This document shows positions 35,588-44,536 of a stretch of DNA of 64,000 nucleotides, one piece after another. Where the stretch lies: the NCBI GenBank assembly GCA_041441465.1, contig JASDSY010000040.1:179979-243978 (forward strand), written 5' to 3'. Below the pieces are notes generated by a model. That model searched no databases, was not told where the DNA came from, and saw nothing but the letters and a program-made list of their open reading frames with translations. Position numbers and translations under genes: made by a program. This stretch comes from JASDSY01 sp041441465. GTDB lineage: Bacteria; Muiribacteriota; UBA9980. Numbering within the stretch: position 1 is the stretch's first letter; each line of letters starts with the position of its first letter.

Positions 35588-36955
35588 TTATAACCTTATC
35601 TTGAAATAAATATAATCGTCATAAGTACTTGTGCATTTTCCGTCGATCTGGTCCGGGCCGATCGAATATAAAGTTATTATATTTGTTTTGGGTTCGTATT
35701 TATAAATACACTTATCGCCATTTGGAGAATATATATCGACCGGAATTTTTTCGCCGCACATTTTTTCGAATTCTTCGGCTGTCGCCGGTATTTTTCGGTT
35801 TTTCTCACGCGCTATAATAAATTTAAGCAGAAGCAGAACGCCTTTTTCCCTTATTGCCATTTCGTAATTCATGTTATTAAGCCTTCCTAAATTAGGAAAC
35901 GCTATCATAGTAAGCCAGCTCGCACAATATGATTCGGGGTTTTTAAAATCCAGCACCGGATCATGCAGTCTTTCGTTCATGACATTAAACATATAATCGT
36001 CAAGCGTTTTGGAAAATTCTACCGGCGTCGATGAGGCCGAATAGATTGAGCATGTGCGGTCGTAATTTTCCGCTAACTCCTTTAGTATGGTCTTTTTATA
36101 ATACCCGGCTACCTTGAATTCTTTATTTAAAATATTTATGACATAGTTTTTTTCCTGATTTATTAAAGTAAGCAAATCTATTTTTTTTGAAATTAACTTC
36201 TCGAATTCCGCTTCAAATTGTTTGTAATAGCTTATATCCAGACCTGATTCAAGAAGGAGATGCCAGAAAAATTCCGACAGCAATTTCTTTTTTAACGCTA
36301 TTGCGCAAATGTTATACTGCAAGTCTGTCTCGTTAAAATCGCCGCTGTATATTATCGCGGCGAACCTATACATCGCCAGCATTAAATTCAGCGCGCTTTC
36401 ATGATCGTTTTTACAGTATTTATAATACGCTATATTGATCATGCAATTCATTAATGCGCGCGCATTATTGATGTTAACGCCCATTTTTTTTGCGCCGTCC
36501 AATGACATTTCCTGCCATTTATCGCTATATGAATAGGTGTTTATGAAAATTTCAATTGTATCTTTATTTTTTGAATATAATTTTTCAACATTATTTAAAA
36601 GGTTATTATTGGCTGTCATAAATTCTTTAGATATGTAGTTTTTGTTAGGGCGGTAAAAATTCTTTTTTATTTCTTCGAATTCGTATGAATAGTCCTTTGA
36701 TATATCGATGTTTTTTAATTTGTTTATAAAACAGTTGTAGCCTTTTTGTGATTCGTATTTCGAATCGATTATAGTGAAAATGGATTTCAAAAAGTGGAAA
36801 GTGGAATAATTAAGATAAAATAAAATAACGAGCTTGAATATTATAATCGAAAAAATAACGGCAGCGCATCCGCTTATAATTTTAAAGCGATTGCCCTGCC
36901 GCGGTCCTAAAAATCTTTCGAAGAATGCTATATCGACATATTTAAAAATATTCAT
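35588..36955 (-). CDS. Membrane-anchored protein of unknown function
   Basis: This 455-residue protein has one N-terminal transmembrane helix (about 27-52) after a short basic cytoplasmic segment, then a long helical Lys/Asn/Tyr-rich extracytoplasmic region. The last 80 residues contain IPATAEEFEK, VDIYSPNGDKCIYKYEP and ITLYSIGPDQIDGKC. This pattern (a Pro-Asp, a Y-x-Y strand, then YSIGPDxxD) recurs at the C-terminus of many anchored proteins in Planctomycetes/Lentisphaerae-like genomes and of type II secretion pseudopilin-G-like proteins. I cannot assign a function. It stands alone on the minus strand. Confidence 0.7.
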   Translation of the reverse strand: MNIFKYVDIAFFERFLGPRQGNRFKIISGCAAVIFSIIIFKLVILFYLNYSTFHFLKSIFTIIDSKYESQKGYNCFINKLKNIDISKDYSYEFEEIKKNFYRPNKNYISKEFMTANNNLLNNVEKLYSKNKDTIEIFINTYSYSDKWQEMSLDGAKKMGVNINNARALMNCMINIAYYKYCKNDHESALNLMLAMYRFAAIIYSGDFNETDLQYNICAIALKKKLLSEFFWHLLLESGLDISYYKQFEAEFEKLISKKIDLLTLINQEKNYVINILNKEFKVAGYYKKTILKELAENYDRTCSIYSASSTPVEFSKTLDDYMFNVMNERLHDPVLDFKNPESYCASWLTMIAFPNLGRLNNMNYEMAIREKGVLLLLKFIIAREKNRKIPATAEEFEKMCGEKIPVDIYSPNGDKCIYKYEPKTNIITLYSIGPDQIDGKCTSTYDDYIYFKIRL

Positions 36956-37129
36956 TTATTTTTCCTGAATCATAGCTGAATCAACATAACAATGCAATTA
37001 CATTAATATGCTCTATTTTTCAAAAATATCGTTATTCCGGCAAGTTAATTTTTTGAAAATTGAAGCCTTAATTTTTTCCGGCGCTTATGTTATTATAAAT
37101 ACATAACGACGCCGGAATCAGCATAGGTA

Positions 37130-39430
37130 TTAATCAAATTGCCTTAATTTATCATTTACATATACCGTTGAATTTTTCAGCCAGGTTTTTATTTTGTCTT
37201 TATTTACGAATTTAACGTCATCGATATTTTGTTTTACTATCGCCGGAATTGACGTTATTTCAATTTTTTCGTTAAAATAAGTAATTGTCGCCGTAAACTT
37301 TTCTATTCCGTCATTATCCTCGAAAAGCTTGGTGGCAATGATCATTATAGTTCCTATCTCCTGGAATACATCGCCAAGATTATTCAAATTGGTTTTGTAA
37401 CGCATCGAAAGCTGGTTCGGGGTAAGCGATGAAATTTCACAGTTAATTTTTACGCCGGCTATTTTTTCGGAGATCGATTGCAAAAGTTTGATTTTTTCTT
37501 TCGGGTCTCTCTTATCATAAGCGGTATCAAGTTCGACAGGCTGTTTTATCAGGCTGCCGTTATCAAGATAGGTTATCGCGTTACGCTGCGGCGCCCACAT
37601 TAAATGCGATTTAGGAGTTGTCGTGTTGGTGACCTGTTTAACTTCGCGGCTTGTTATTTTCATTATGTAAATATTATCAGCTCCGCTTTTATTTGAAACA
37701 TAGGCGAGCTTGTCGGACGCTGCCGAGAATGCCGGGAAATCATTAAAAGAGCCGTCAGAGGCAAGCGCTATAGTTTCACCGCGCGTTTTTAAATTATAAA
37801 GCATTATGTCCGATTTTTTTCCGTCGTTTACCACATAGGCAAGATACAGGCCGTTAGGCGATACCGCCGGATTTCTGAGCGGGCCGGGTAATATCTTTTC
37901 TGGCTGGGAGTTTTCTTTAACATTTTCGTCGTGCGCGAAAATTTCAACTTTTTCTATCCTCAAACGGTCCAGTACCATGTCCTTTATGTCGCCTTTTTGA
38001 AGCATTGAACGATGCACCGAATCATAAAATTCATCGGTCGATATTTTTTCGATATTTATATTCGGCTGAATAAAGGCGTTTACAAGCGAAACTACTGAAA
38101 GCTGGTTCAGATTATAAAAAATATAAGAACAAATCATCAGCGTAAAAATTATGCCGGTGAATGAATAAAATAATTTTCTGAACGAAAAGTCAAAAAGATC
38201 GGAGAGAAACTCGAACGCGAAAGTTATAAGGCAGAGCGGCATGAAAATATTGGCGCCGAAATAAAACGGTTTTAAATATGGAATCGGGAACGGAAATTTT
38301 TCGCCGATGCCGCCTCTTTCAAGAAATATTTCTTTGATTCCGGCTGTTGATATGAAGTTTTCAGCAAGCGTTACAGACGAATAAACGCCTAGAATAAATA
38401 AAAATATTCTGTAACCTGTGCCTATATGATCGTCAGCGAGAAAAAATATTATAGTGAATATGAAAGACAAGAGAAGCGATGATTTTACAATAAACTCATT
38501 AACGTTAAATTTATCCGGGAAAAGGTTAAAACTTTTAAGTTTTTCAGTAATCTGGAAATCGACGTTGAATCCTGAGGTAAATGTCATGAAGAAAACGAGG
38601 CCGATCAAGCTTATAAGGGCGAGTCTTATTTTTGAAGCCGAGCTTATATAACTTATCGGAAAAAACAAAAACAGCAGATACACGCCGCCTAATCCCATCG
38701 CAGCTTTGCCGGCCGAAGTATTTTGCATTATCTGCGGATAAGCCAGGCCGAGGAATAAAGCAAATATTATTATAGAAACAAGCGTCAAAAAGAATTTTTT
38801 GATTCGAGTTTCTTCACTGGCGAACACTACGAGCATTTGGGGTTTTGGTTTAGCTTTATATGATGCTGCCGTTTTTTCTTTGGCCGAAGGAGTTTTTGGA
38901 GGCGCCTCGCTTTCGTCCGATACTTCAAGATCGGACGAAAGATTGGCTTTTGGATTTTCGAAAGCTTCGCTTATAGGCTGCTTAAATTTTGGTGCTTCTT
39001 GATTTTTAAGCGGTATTTTCGACATAATGTCGGCTGAAGTATTGACCAGCGTATCGCTTGCATGCTGTTTCAGCTGTTTAGCTAATGACTGGTCAGACGC
39101 GCCCGCGGACGGCTTATTTTTTTTGTCGCCGTTAGACGCCGGCGTATCATCGCTGGCAACAAGCTCGGCTGATAATGACGCGAAGTCCATAGGATTATTT
39201 TTCATGACTCCGGTAAGAATTTCCTTTACTTTCGCATGAGCCAGTTCGACGTGAGTTCTTACGTCAGCGCGGGGATAATTAATGTTTTCATTCAAAATCT
39301 CAAACAGCTGCATAATTTCGGATGACGAATATTCATTCCAGTTAGTTATTCCTTCGACCGCCTTTAAGCCCTCTATTTTGATCTTGGCGGAACTATCCGA
39401 AATTAGTCCTATAAGCTTTTGCATATCCAT
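37130..39430 (-). CDS. Multi-domain membrane protein: HEAT-like, membrane domain, TolB/PD40-type propeller blades
   Basis: This 766-residue protein has a soluble HEAT/armadillo-like N-terminus (about 1-75), a Pro/Ala/Lys-rich linker (about 80-200), about seven or eight transmembrane helices (about 210-450) and an extracytoplasmic C-terminal part. The latter contains PD40-type beta-propeller blades: AVSPNGLYLAYVVNDGKKSDIMLYNL, AFSAASDKLAYVSNKSGADNIYIMKI and MWAPQRNAITYLD. PD40 blades occur in TolB and in peptide- or polymer-binding periplasmic proteins. The combination is unfamiliar to me. It ends in a further domain of about 130 residues without known motifs. Confidence 0.7.
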   Translation of the reverse strand: MDMQKLIGLISDSSAKIKIEGLKAVEGITNWNEYSSSEIMQLFEILNENINYPRADVRTHVELAHAKVKEILTGVMKNNPMDFASLSAELVASDDTPASNGDKKNKPSAGASDQSLAKQLKQHASDTLVNTSADIMSKIPLKNQEAPKFKQPISEAFENPKANLSSDLEVSDESEAPPKTPSAKEKTAASYKAKPKPQMLVVFASEETRIKKFFLTLVSIIIFALFLGLAYPQIMQNTSAGKAAMGLGGVYLLFLFFPISYISSASKIRLALISLIGLVFFMTFTSGFNVDFQITEKLKSFNLFPDKFNVNEFIVKSSLLLSFIFTIIFFLADDHIGTGYRIFLFILGVYSSVTLAENFISTAGIKEIFLERGGIGEKFPFPIPYLKPFYFGANIFMPLCLITFAFEFLSDLFDFSFRKLFYSFTGIIFTLMICSYIFYNLNQLSVVSLVNAFIQPNINIEKISTDEFYDSVHRSMLQKGDIKDMVLDRLRIEKVEIFAHDENVKENSQPEKILPGPLRNPAVSPNGLYLAYVVNDGKKSDIMLYNLKTRGETIALASDGSFNDFPAFSAASDKLAYVSNKSGADNIYIMKITSREVKQVTNTTTPKSHLMWAPQRNAITYLDNGSLIKQPVELDTAYDKRDPKEKIKLLQSISEKIAGVKINCEISSLTPNQLSMRYKTNLNNLGDVFQEIGTIMIIATKLFEDNDGIEKFTATITYFNEKIEITSIPAIVKQNIDDVKFVNKDKIKTWLKNSTVYVNDKLRQFD

Positions 39431-39452
39431 ATTGATTAAAAACTCCTAATCA

Positions 39453-39914
39453 TTATTTTAGCTTGAATATAGCTTCGATTTCGCAGGCCGCTCCGAGAGG
39501 AAGCGCCGATACACCCAATGCGGCACGAGCATGAGCACCGTTATCGCCCATTACTTTTTTGAAAAATTCAGATGCGCCGTTTATCACTTTAGGATGATCG
39601 GTAAATTCATGTGTCGATGCGCAAAATCCAGTTATTTTAACGAGCCTTTCGATCTTTGAAAGGTCGCCGTCTAAAGCCATATTCATGGCAGCCAGTATAT
39701 TTATGGCACAAAGTTCTGCCGCTTTCTGCCCTTTATCTATATCGACATTTATTCCAAAAGTTCCAGTGCATGTAACCTTGCCTTCTGAAACCGGAAGCTG
39801 GCCCGATACATAAGCGAACCCGCCGGAAATTACGACCGGAACATAAGCCGCAAGCGGAGCGGCAGGTTTTGGAAGAGTAATACCTAATTCTTTTAATTTT
39901 TCAATGATATTCAT
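39453..39914 (-). CDS. RidA family protein (YjgF/YER057c/UK114), subfamily with extended N-terminus
   Basis: The 153-residue protein has the RidA core: AYVSGQLPVSEGKV, AAELCAINILAAMNMAL, RLVKITGF and HARAALGVSALPLGACEIEAIF-like C-terminus with the conserved Arg that binds the enamine/imine carboxylate. It matches the longer subfamily that starts IIEKLKELGITLP. Family role: hydrolysis of reactive enamine/imine intermediates from PLP enzymes. GGAGG lies 9 bases before the ATG. It lies 22 bases downstream of the 766-residue membrane protein gene and may share its transcript. Confidence 0.92.
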   Translation of the reverse strand: MNIIEKLKELGITLPKPAAPLAAYVPVVISGGFAYVSGQLPVSEGKVTCTGTFGINVDIDKGQKAAELCAINILAAMNMALDGDLSKIERLVKITGFCASTHEFTDHPKVINGASEFFKKVMGDNGAHARAALGVSALPLGAACEIEAIFKLK

Positions 39915-40151
39915 TTTTCATACCTCCGTTAAAATTGCCGGCATATGCCGGTCTTTTATTTTATTATAAAAAACTAAATTATTTGTGTTTCTTTGCCGCG
40001 TGCCGTTGTCTTAATTATGTGCAAGCATCACCTTGACGGACATATATAAATTGATGTTTAAAAAGTTACTTTACTTATTCTAAATGATGTTTATGACCGC
40101 TTATATCTTTTTATTTATTTTAAACTCAACCGGGTAAAGGCTTAATTAGCT

Positions 40152-40190
40152 AAAAACAGGCACGGTATATAAAACCGAACCTGTTTTTTT
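40152..40190 (-). terminator. Terminator of the SurE/winged-helix operon
   Basis: AAAAACAGG (40152-40160) pairs with CCTGTTTTT (40180-40188), with an inner CGGT/ACCG. It follows the surE stop at 40212 on the minus strand and can form in either direction. Confidence 0.75.
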
Positions 40191-40211
40191 ATTTTTATTA
40201 GTTATTTATTT

Positions 40212-40994
40212 TTATAAAGTTTTAAACTCTGCGAGCGCTTCATAATCAGTCTGGTCATATTTAAGCGGCGTTATTGAAACAAACCCATTTTTTACGGCTA
40301 TATCATCTGTAAAATCATCGACATCCGCCTGGATTTTCTCGCATGTCAGCCAATAATGCGTGCGGTCGACAGGATCGAAAATTTCTTTGTAAAAATCACG
40401 GTACTTCGAACTGTTGAGCCGCGTGATCCTGGTTCCTTTGATTTGTTCATAATCCGCAGACGGCGCGTTAATATTTAAAACGCATTTATTTTTCAATGCG
40501 ATGCACTTTTCATGAAGTTTTTCAATATTATCTCTGATAAAGTTAACGGCCGCTGAGAACTTCGGCACATGGCCCGGCTCGTTAAAAGGTATGGCCGATG
40601 AAACCGCGATTGCCGGAAATCCGGCGAAAGCCCCTTCGAAAGCAGCCGCTACCGTACCTGAATATCTCACGTCAATACCGATATTCGGGCCGTGATTTAT
40701 TCCGGATATAACCATATCGGGCTGGTTTTCGCCGGTAAAAACCACTTTTAAAGCTATTTTTACGCAATCGGCCGGCGTGCCGTTCACGTGATAATATTTT
40801 TTTACGTTTGTCATTTTATACGGCTTGTGCTCTTTGATTCTCAGCGGATACTGAAGCGTTATTGCCGCACTCGTAGCTGATTTTTCGATATCCGGCGCCA
40901 CCACGTAAACGTTATGCTTTGCAGCGAGGCATTCTGCTAATTCGTTGATGCCGGTAGCGTGAATCCCGTCGTCATTAGTAATTAAAAGATTCAA
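40212..40994 (-). CDS. surE: 5'/3'-nucleotidase SurE
   Basis: This 260-residue protein has the SurE signature: LLITNDDGIHATGI at the N-terminus with the metal-binding Asp pair, VVAPDIEKSATSAAIT, VNGTPADCVKIAL, and SGINHGPNIGIDVRYSGTVAAAFEGAF with the Asn metal ligand. It dephosphorylates nucleoside monophosphates and is linked to stationary-phase survival. The start codon is TTG at 40994, fixed by GGAGG 6 bases upstream. It follows the small winged-helix gene by 26 bases. Confidence 0.95.
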   Translation of the reverse strand: MNLLITNDDGIHATGINELAECLAAKHNVYVVAPDIEKSATSAAITLQYPLRIKEHKPYKMTNVKKYYHVNGTPADCVKIALKVVFTGENQPDMVISGINHGPNIGIDVRYSGTVAAAFEGAFAGFPAIAVSSAIPFNEPGHVPKFSAAVNFIRDNIEKLHEKCIALKNKCVLNINAPSADYEQIKGTRITRLNSSKYRDFYKEIFDPVDRTHYWLTCEKIQADVDDFTDDIAVKNGFVSITPLKYDQTDYEALAEFKTL

Positions 40995-41020
40995 TCTATC
41001 CTCCGTTAATGTTTATACTG

Positions 41021-41242
41021 CTATTTGAGTTTTATGTGCGAGTTTTCAAAAATTTGATCATTTTTAACTACCAAAATATTGTTTTCGCGTAACAGCCAGC
41101 CGAGGGCCATATTAAACTGAATTTCGCTGAATTTGTGTTCAGTCATAAAATCCTGTTTCAACTTCAAATACAGCGTTTCGCCGTTTTTGTCGAGATAATT
41201 CCAGATGATTCCGGCGATTTCGCCAATTTCATTTTTTACCAT
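41021..41242 (-). CDS. Small winged-helix domain protein (DUF2582-like)
   Basis: The 73-residue protein (MVKNEIGEIAGIIWNYLDKNG...) is a single winged-helix-like domain, resembling DUF2582 proteins, which are conserved single-domain putative DNA-binding factors. I start it at the ATG at 41242, since CAGGGGG 5 bases upstream is its ribosome binding site. First gene of a two-gene operon with surE; whether it regulates the operon is unknown. Confidence 0.7.
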   Translation of the reverse strand: MVKNEIGEIAGIIWNYLDKNGETLYLKLKQDFMTEHKFSEIQFNMALGWLLRENNILVVKNDQIFENSHIKLK

Positions 41243-41277
41243 ACCAGCCCCCTGCAAAAAATATTTCTATATAAAAG

Positions 41278-41308
41278 GGCAGTTTTATTAATTTCTAATA
41301 AAACTGCC
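41278..41308 (-). terminator. Intrinsic terminator of the Met-rich protein gene
   Basis: A 13-bp stem (41278-41290 with 41296-41308) with a 5-base loop, followed on the minus strand by CTTTTATA. It lies 87 bases after the stop at 41395. Confidence 0.75.
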
Positions 41309-41394
41309 TATTCTAATCAAATTACGTCTTACATTTTATTACATTGCCCTTGTTTTGTCAACATTTTTTTTGGGGCCGTAAAATATTCAAGTTA

Positions 41395-42171
41395 TTATTT
41401 CAAATCTTTTTCAAGTAATTCTATTGATTTTTTCATATATAATCCGGCTTTGTCAAGATTGCCTTTCGCTTTATAAAGCTGTGCGAGCCTGTTGTATATT
41501 GAAATGCTCATTTCGATATCATTTGCCGCTAATGCCATAAGCTTTTCCGCTTCGGCGACAGCAAGATCGTCTTTACCCGCTTTTACATATAATTCGACTA
41601 TCCTCATCGAGAATATTTTCTTTCTTTCGTTAAATTCATCCTTCGGAAAATAAGTTGGCACTTTCATGTTGATTATTTTGTTTATGTACGCCACGGCTTC
41701 GTTTACGTCATTTTTTTGAGAGCATAAAGTCGCCATGTCGTTATATGATTTTGTCAGCATCATTAATTTTCGGGCTTCATTGCGCTGTTCAGCCGTAAGT
41801 TTCTTCAAAAATTCCGCCGGATTAACTTTACCGTATTTGCCGTTTTGATCGCCATGTTTACCCATGTGCATCATGGTATTGTCACCCATAGGGCCGCCCA
41901 TAGGACCTCCCATCGGTCCGCCGTCAGGCATATCGCCGCGAGGCATCGAATCCGCCGGATTGGTTTTTCCATCTTTGCCGTGCATCATGCCGCCGTCCAT
42001 CGGACCGCCGTCGGGCATAGGCATCATTGGAGGCAATTCTCCTCCAGGTATAGCGGTTTCGGAAGTGGCGTCAGGCTGCTTGGCATTATCGGCAGCTGAA
42101 ATTGGACTTGAAATTATAAAATTTAAAATCATAAAAATAGCGGCTAAATAAATAATACTTTTTTTTGACAT
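41395..42171 (-). CDS. Secreted Met/Gly/His-rich protein with TPR-like helices
   Basis: The 258-residue product has a Sec signal peptide (about 1-27, cleavage near ISA). A low-complexity tract follows at about 45-105 made of GGPM, PMPDGG and MMHGKDG units, rich in Met, His, Gly and Asp. The C-terminal half holds TPR-like helical pairs (AVAYINKIIN..., SIYNRLAQLYKAKGNLDKAGLYMKKSIELL). The Met/His clusters could bind copper or another soft metal, or act as a flexible linker; both are inference. It follows the ECF sigma/anti-sigma pair by 76 bases and may be a target or part of the same regulon. AAAGGAG precedes the ATG. Confidence 0.75.
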   Translation of the reverse strand: MSKKSIIYLAAIFMILNFIISSPISAADNAKQPDATSETAIPGGELPPMMPMPDGGPMDGGMMHGKDGKTNPADSMPRGDMPDGGPMGGPMGGPMGDNTMMHMGKHGDQNGKYGKVNPAEFLKKLTAEQRNEARKLMMLTKSYNDMATLCSQKNDVNEAVAYINKIINMKVPTYFPKDEFNERKKIFSMRIVELYVKAGKDDLAVAEAEKLMALAANDIEMSISIYNRLAQLYKAKGNLDKAGLYMKKSIELLEKDLK

Positions 42172-42247
42172 AGTAATTCACTCCTTTGTCCGGTTAAATG
42201 CTATAAAATCAGCATTAACCAATACGATAACTATATTTAATTTAAAA

Positions 42248-43018
42248 TTACCTTACATTTTTAGTTTCATAAAAGTTATTTTCGTCGGTAAATATGTCGG
42301 TTGTTTCAAAACTATCTTCTGCCAGTAAAATGCTGTTATTTTTATTTTCGCTTAGCAATTGATCGTATTTATTAAAGTAATTTTCGGCGTATGTTAACTC
42401 TGTCGAGTCGTTCAATGTGTAATTATCCGTTTTTATAGTTGCGCCTGTGATTATAGCAGGCTCCGATGCCGTATCGCTGCTTTCGCCGGCCGCTTGCGTG
42501 GCGGATTCGAAACTGAAAAAAAGCTCGTTTTCATAAGTTTCTTTTTTATAATTACTATCGGTTTCTAAGATAAAACTTTTTTCTAATTTAGAAATGTAAC
42601 TGTCATAATTATCAGCGAATTGCTCCGAAGTTTTTTCGTTTATCATTTTTATATTTTTTTCGATGTTTTTGTCAAAATCTATGGTTTTAGCCGTAAAGTC
42701 TTTGCTTATGTTAAGGTAATAATAATTCAGTGAAAAGTAAATTAATAATGAAACCGTCGTAATTATTAAAATAGAAGTTGCCATTAAATAAGAATACTGG
42801 TAGCTATCACGTTTTTTATTTATGGATTTGAGGTTATATTTTAACGAAGCAGCGGTAATTGTTTTTGCGGCCGAAGTTTTTATATCATTCTCGATTTTTT
42901 CATAAACCGGCGCGCATTGCTGACAACTTTTTAAATGATCGATTTCAATTTCGGTTAACTCTTCAAGATTTTTAATTTTCAATTTGATGTTGTCGCAATT
43001 AATGTCACTGCCGTTCAT
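42248..43018 (-). CDS. Anti-sigma factor with zinc-finger N-terminus and one membrane helix
   Basis: This 256-residue protein has an N-terminal domain ending HLKSCQQC near 31-38, the His-x3-Cys-x2-Cys of ZAS-type anti-sigma factors, with an earlier Cys near residue 8. A single transmembrane helix follows at about 78-103 and an Asn/Ser/Thr-rich extracytoplasmic region of about 150 residues. The ATG at 43018 is chosen over the upstream GTG at 43027, which overlaps the GAAGG site. It lies 14 bases after the sigma gene, so the two form one unit. It probably holds the ECF sigma at the membrane until an envelope signal releases it. Confidence 0.85.
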   Translation of the reverse strand: MNGSDINCDNIKLKIKNLEELTEIEIDHLKSCQQCAPVYEKIENDIKTSAAKTITAASLKYNLKSINKKRDSYQYSYLMATSILIITTVSLLIYFSLNYYYLNISKDFTAKTIDFDKNIEKNIKMINEKTSEQFADNYDSYISKLEKSFILETDSNYKKETYENELFFSFESATQAAGESSDTASEPAIITGATIKTDNYTLNDSTELTYAENYFNKYDQLLSENKNNSILLAEDSFETTDIFTDENNFYETKNVR

Positions 43019-43032
43019 AATGTTCACCTTCT

Positions 43033-43689
43033 TTATGCGCAGTTGCGCGGTTTATATTCATAAAGGAATTTTGCCAGATGCATGTTGCCGTTAAAAATAC
43101 GCGACTTGACAGTGCCTTCATTCAGATCGAGTATCCTGGCTATTTCACTTATCTCAAGTTCCGCAATGTGTTTTAAAATTAATGTCTCTTTATAAGTTTC
43201 AGGTATCCTGGAGATCGCCGCGTCAAAATCCGTCTTTATTTCAGCTTCCTCAAATTTATTTCCGGCGCTGATGCTTGATTCAAAAAAATAAATCATGTTG
43301 TCTATTAATTTTCGTAAATGACCTTTTCTGTTGTGGTTTTGAATAAGATTACGCGCTATTTGAAATAAGTATGAAACGGCTTTTTTTTCATTCTCGAAGC
43401 TGATATTTTGTACTTTTTTATAAAATATCATAAAAGCGTCCTGCGAAATATTGGTCGCATCATCAAAACTGTCAGGAATATTTTTATTTATGAAGTACGC
43501 AAGACGGCTGAAATACTTTCCAAATAAAAAATCGAAATTTGCGTATGCATTATATGATTGCATATTATCGCTTTTTTCATTTAAACCCGAGTAGATATTG
43601 CTGACAATATCATTATTATTGTTTTTTTCCTGTTCAGGATTATTAAGTTGTCTGCCGGAGTCTGAATTCATTTCACATACCGTCTTCAT
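43033..43689 (-). CDS. ECF-type RNA polymerase sigma factor
   Basis: The 218-residue protein has sigma region 2 (FFGKY-like start, DATNISQDAFMIFYKKV, YLFQIARNLIQNHNRKGH) and region 4 (IPETYKETLILKHIAELEISEIARILDLNEGTVKSRIFNGNMHLAKFL). An Asn/Asp-rich N-terminal extension of about 50 residues precedes region 2. It is followed by its likely anti-sigma gene, after 14 bases. The exact start is uncertain: an internal Met seven codons in has no better ribosome binding site. Confidence 0.9.
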   Translation of the reverse strand: MKTVCEMNSDSGRQLNNPEQEKNNNNDIVSNIYSGLNEKSDNMQSYNAYANFDFLFGKYFSRLAYFINKNIPDSFDDATNISQDAFMIFYKKVQNISFENEKKAVSYLFQIARNLIQNHNRKGHLRKLIDNMIYFFESSISAGNKFEEAEIKTDFDAAISRIPETYKETLILKHIAELEISEIARILDLNEGTVKSRIFNGNMHLAKFLYEYKPRNCA

Positions 43690-44014
43690 ATTAAGATAAT
43701 TTTATAAGCTGGTAAAAAAGTTCAAAAATTTTTATGAAACTTATTTTATTATTTTTAGTAATTACTGTAAATTAATTTTTCCCTAAAATAAATAAACAAA
43801 AAATAATCTTTATTTAGTTTGAATTTTTTGATATAATGGCCTCATATAATTAATGTTAACTAAAAAGGTTATTAATAAAAATGAACGAGGGCCTTCATAT
43901 TTGCTTTATTATACATCATTTAAATTAATAATTCTATAACTTTATTGTAATATTTTGTGTTTTTTTTGTTTTGTTTATATTTTTTTTGTAATGTTTTATT
44001 AAGGAATTTCTAGA
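43690..44014. other. AT-rich divergent intergenic region, sigma gene and secretion cluster
   Basis: This 325-base region separates the divergent sigma gene and the cluster at 44015. A TATAAT lies at 43832-43837 on the plus strand, but no good -35 box is 16-18 bases upstream. On the minus strand, GAACTTTT and TATAAA occur near 43705-43725, too close together for a sigma-70 promoter. I see no gene. Confidence 0.5.
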
Positions 44015-44506
44015 ATGAAAAAAATAATATATTTTTTAGTTTTTGCATGCGCTTTTGTTTTAGCCATAAGCGGCGAGGCATTCGCTCAAATAGCCCCTGA
44101 CGATCCTATGGTTAAAATAACGAGCCTTCCTCTTGGTTTAAACGTGAATGAAATTATGCCTAAAATAAGCGATGACGTAGCTAAAGCCACGGGCATCACC
44201 AAGACGAATATCACTTATTATTGGCAAACATTCGATGCTGTTTATTGTCCGAGTTCGAAAGACCCGGCCAAGGCCAATATCATTTTTGTCGATTTATATG
44301 TTCCCTGTTTTTTTACCGAAAAAGAGATCGCTTCGATGCTTACAAGCCTGGCCGATTCGATAGAAAAGCATACGAAAATATCGAAAGAATTCTTATTTAT
44401 CCAAACTCATTTTCCTAAAGAAGGCCATGTTTATATATCTGGAAAAGTAGCGAAGTGGAATACCTCTACATCCGGTGCGGCTAATAAGCCGGACTTAAAA
44501 AAATAA
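44015..44506 (+). CDS. Secreted protein resembling the tautomerase/MIF fold
   Basis: This 163-residue protein has a signal peptide (1-25, cleavage near FAQ). The mature part reads like two similar beta-alpha-beta units: VKITSLPLGLNVNEIMPKISDDVAKATGI with an ITYYWQTF strand, and IIFVDLYVPCFFTEKEIASMLTSLADSIEKHTKI with FLFIQTHF and HVYISGKV strands. That arrangement is typical of the tautomerase/MIF superfamily. The fold assignment is inference from pattern, and the catalytic N-terminal Pro is not obvious after cleavage. It lies 30 bases before the pseudopilin genes. AAGGAA precedes the ATG. Confidence 0.55.
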   Translation: MKKIIYFLVFACAFVLAISGEAFAQIAPDDPMVKITSLPLGLNVNEIMPKISDDVAKATGITKTNITYYWQTFDAVYCPSSKDPAKANIIFVDLYVPCFFTEKEIASMLTSLADSIEKHTKISKEFLFIQTHFPKEGHVYISGKVAKWNTSTSGAANKPDLKK

Positions 44507-44536
44507 TCGAATTTTTATTTGAATTTGGAGGTAATT

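Noticed and set aside
37076..37117. Inverted repeat TTCCGGCG...CGCCGGAA with an inner TTATGT/ACATAA, downstream of the 37130 gene
   Set aside because: It looks like a terminator, but no T-run follows on either strand, so I list it only as an unassigned palindrome.
41845..42151. His-rich and Pro-rich plus-strand open frames opposite the Met-rich protein
   Set aside because: They are mirror translations of the Gly/Met/Asp repeat on the other strand and have no ribosome binding site.
43832..43837. A perfect TATAAT before the pseudopilin cluster
   Set aside because: No credible -35 hexamer at 16-18 bases, so I do not call a promoter.
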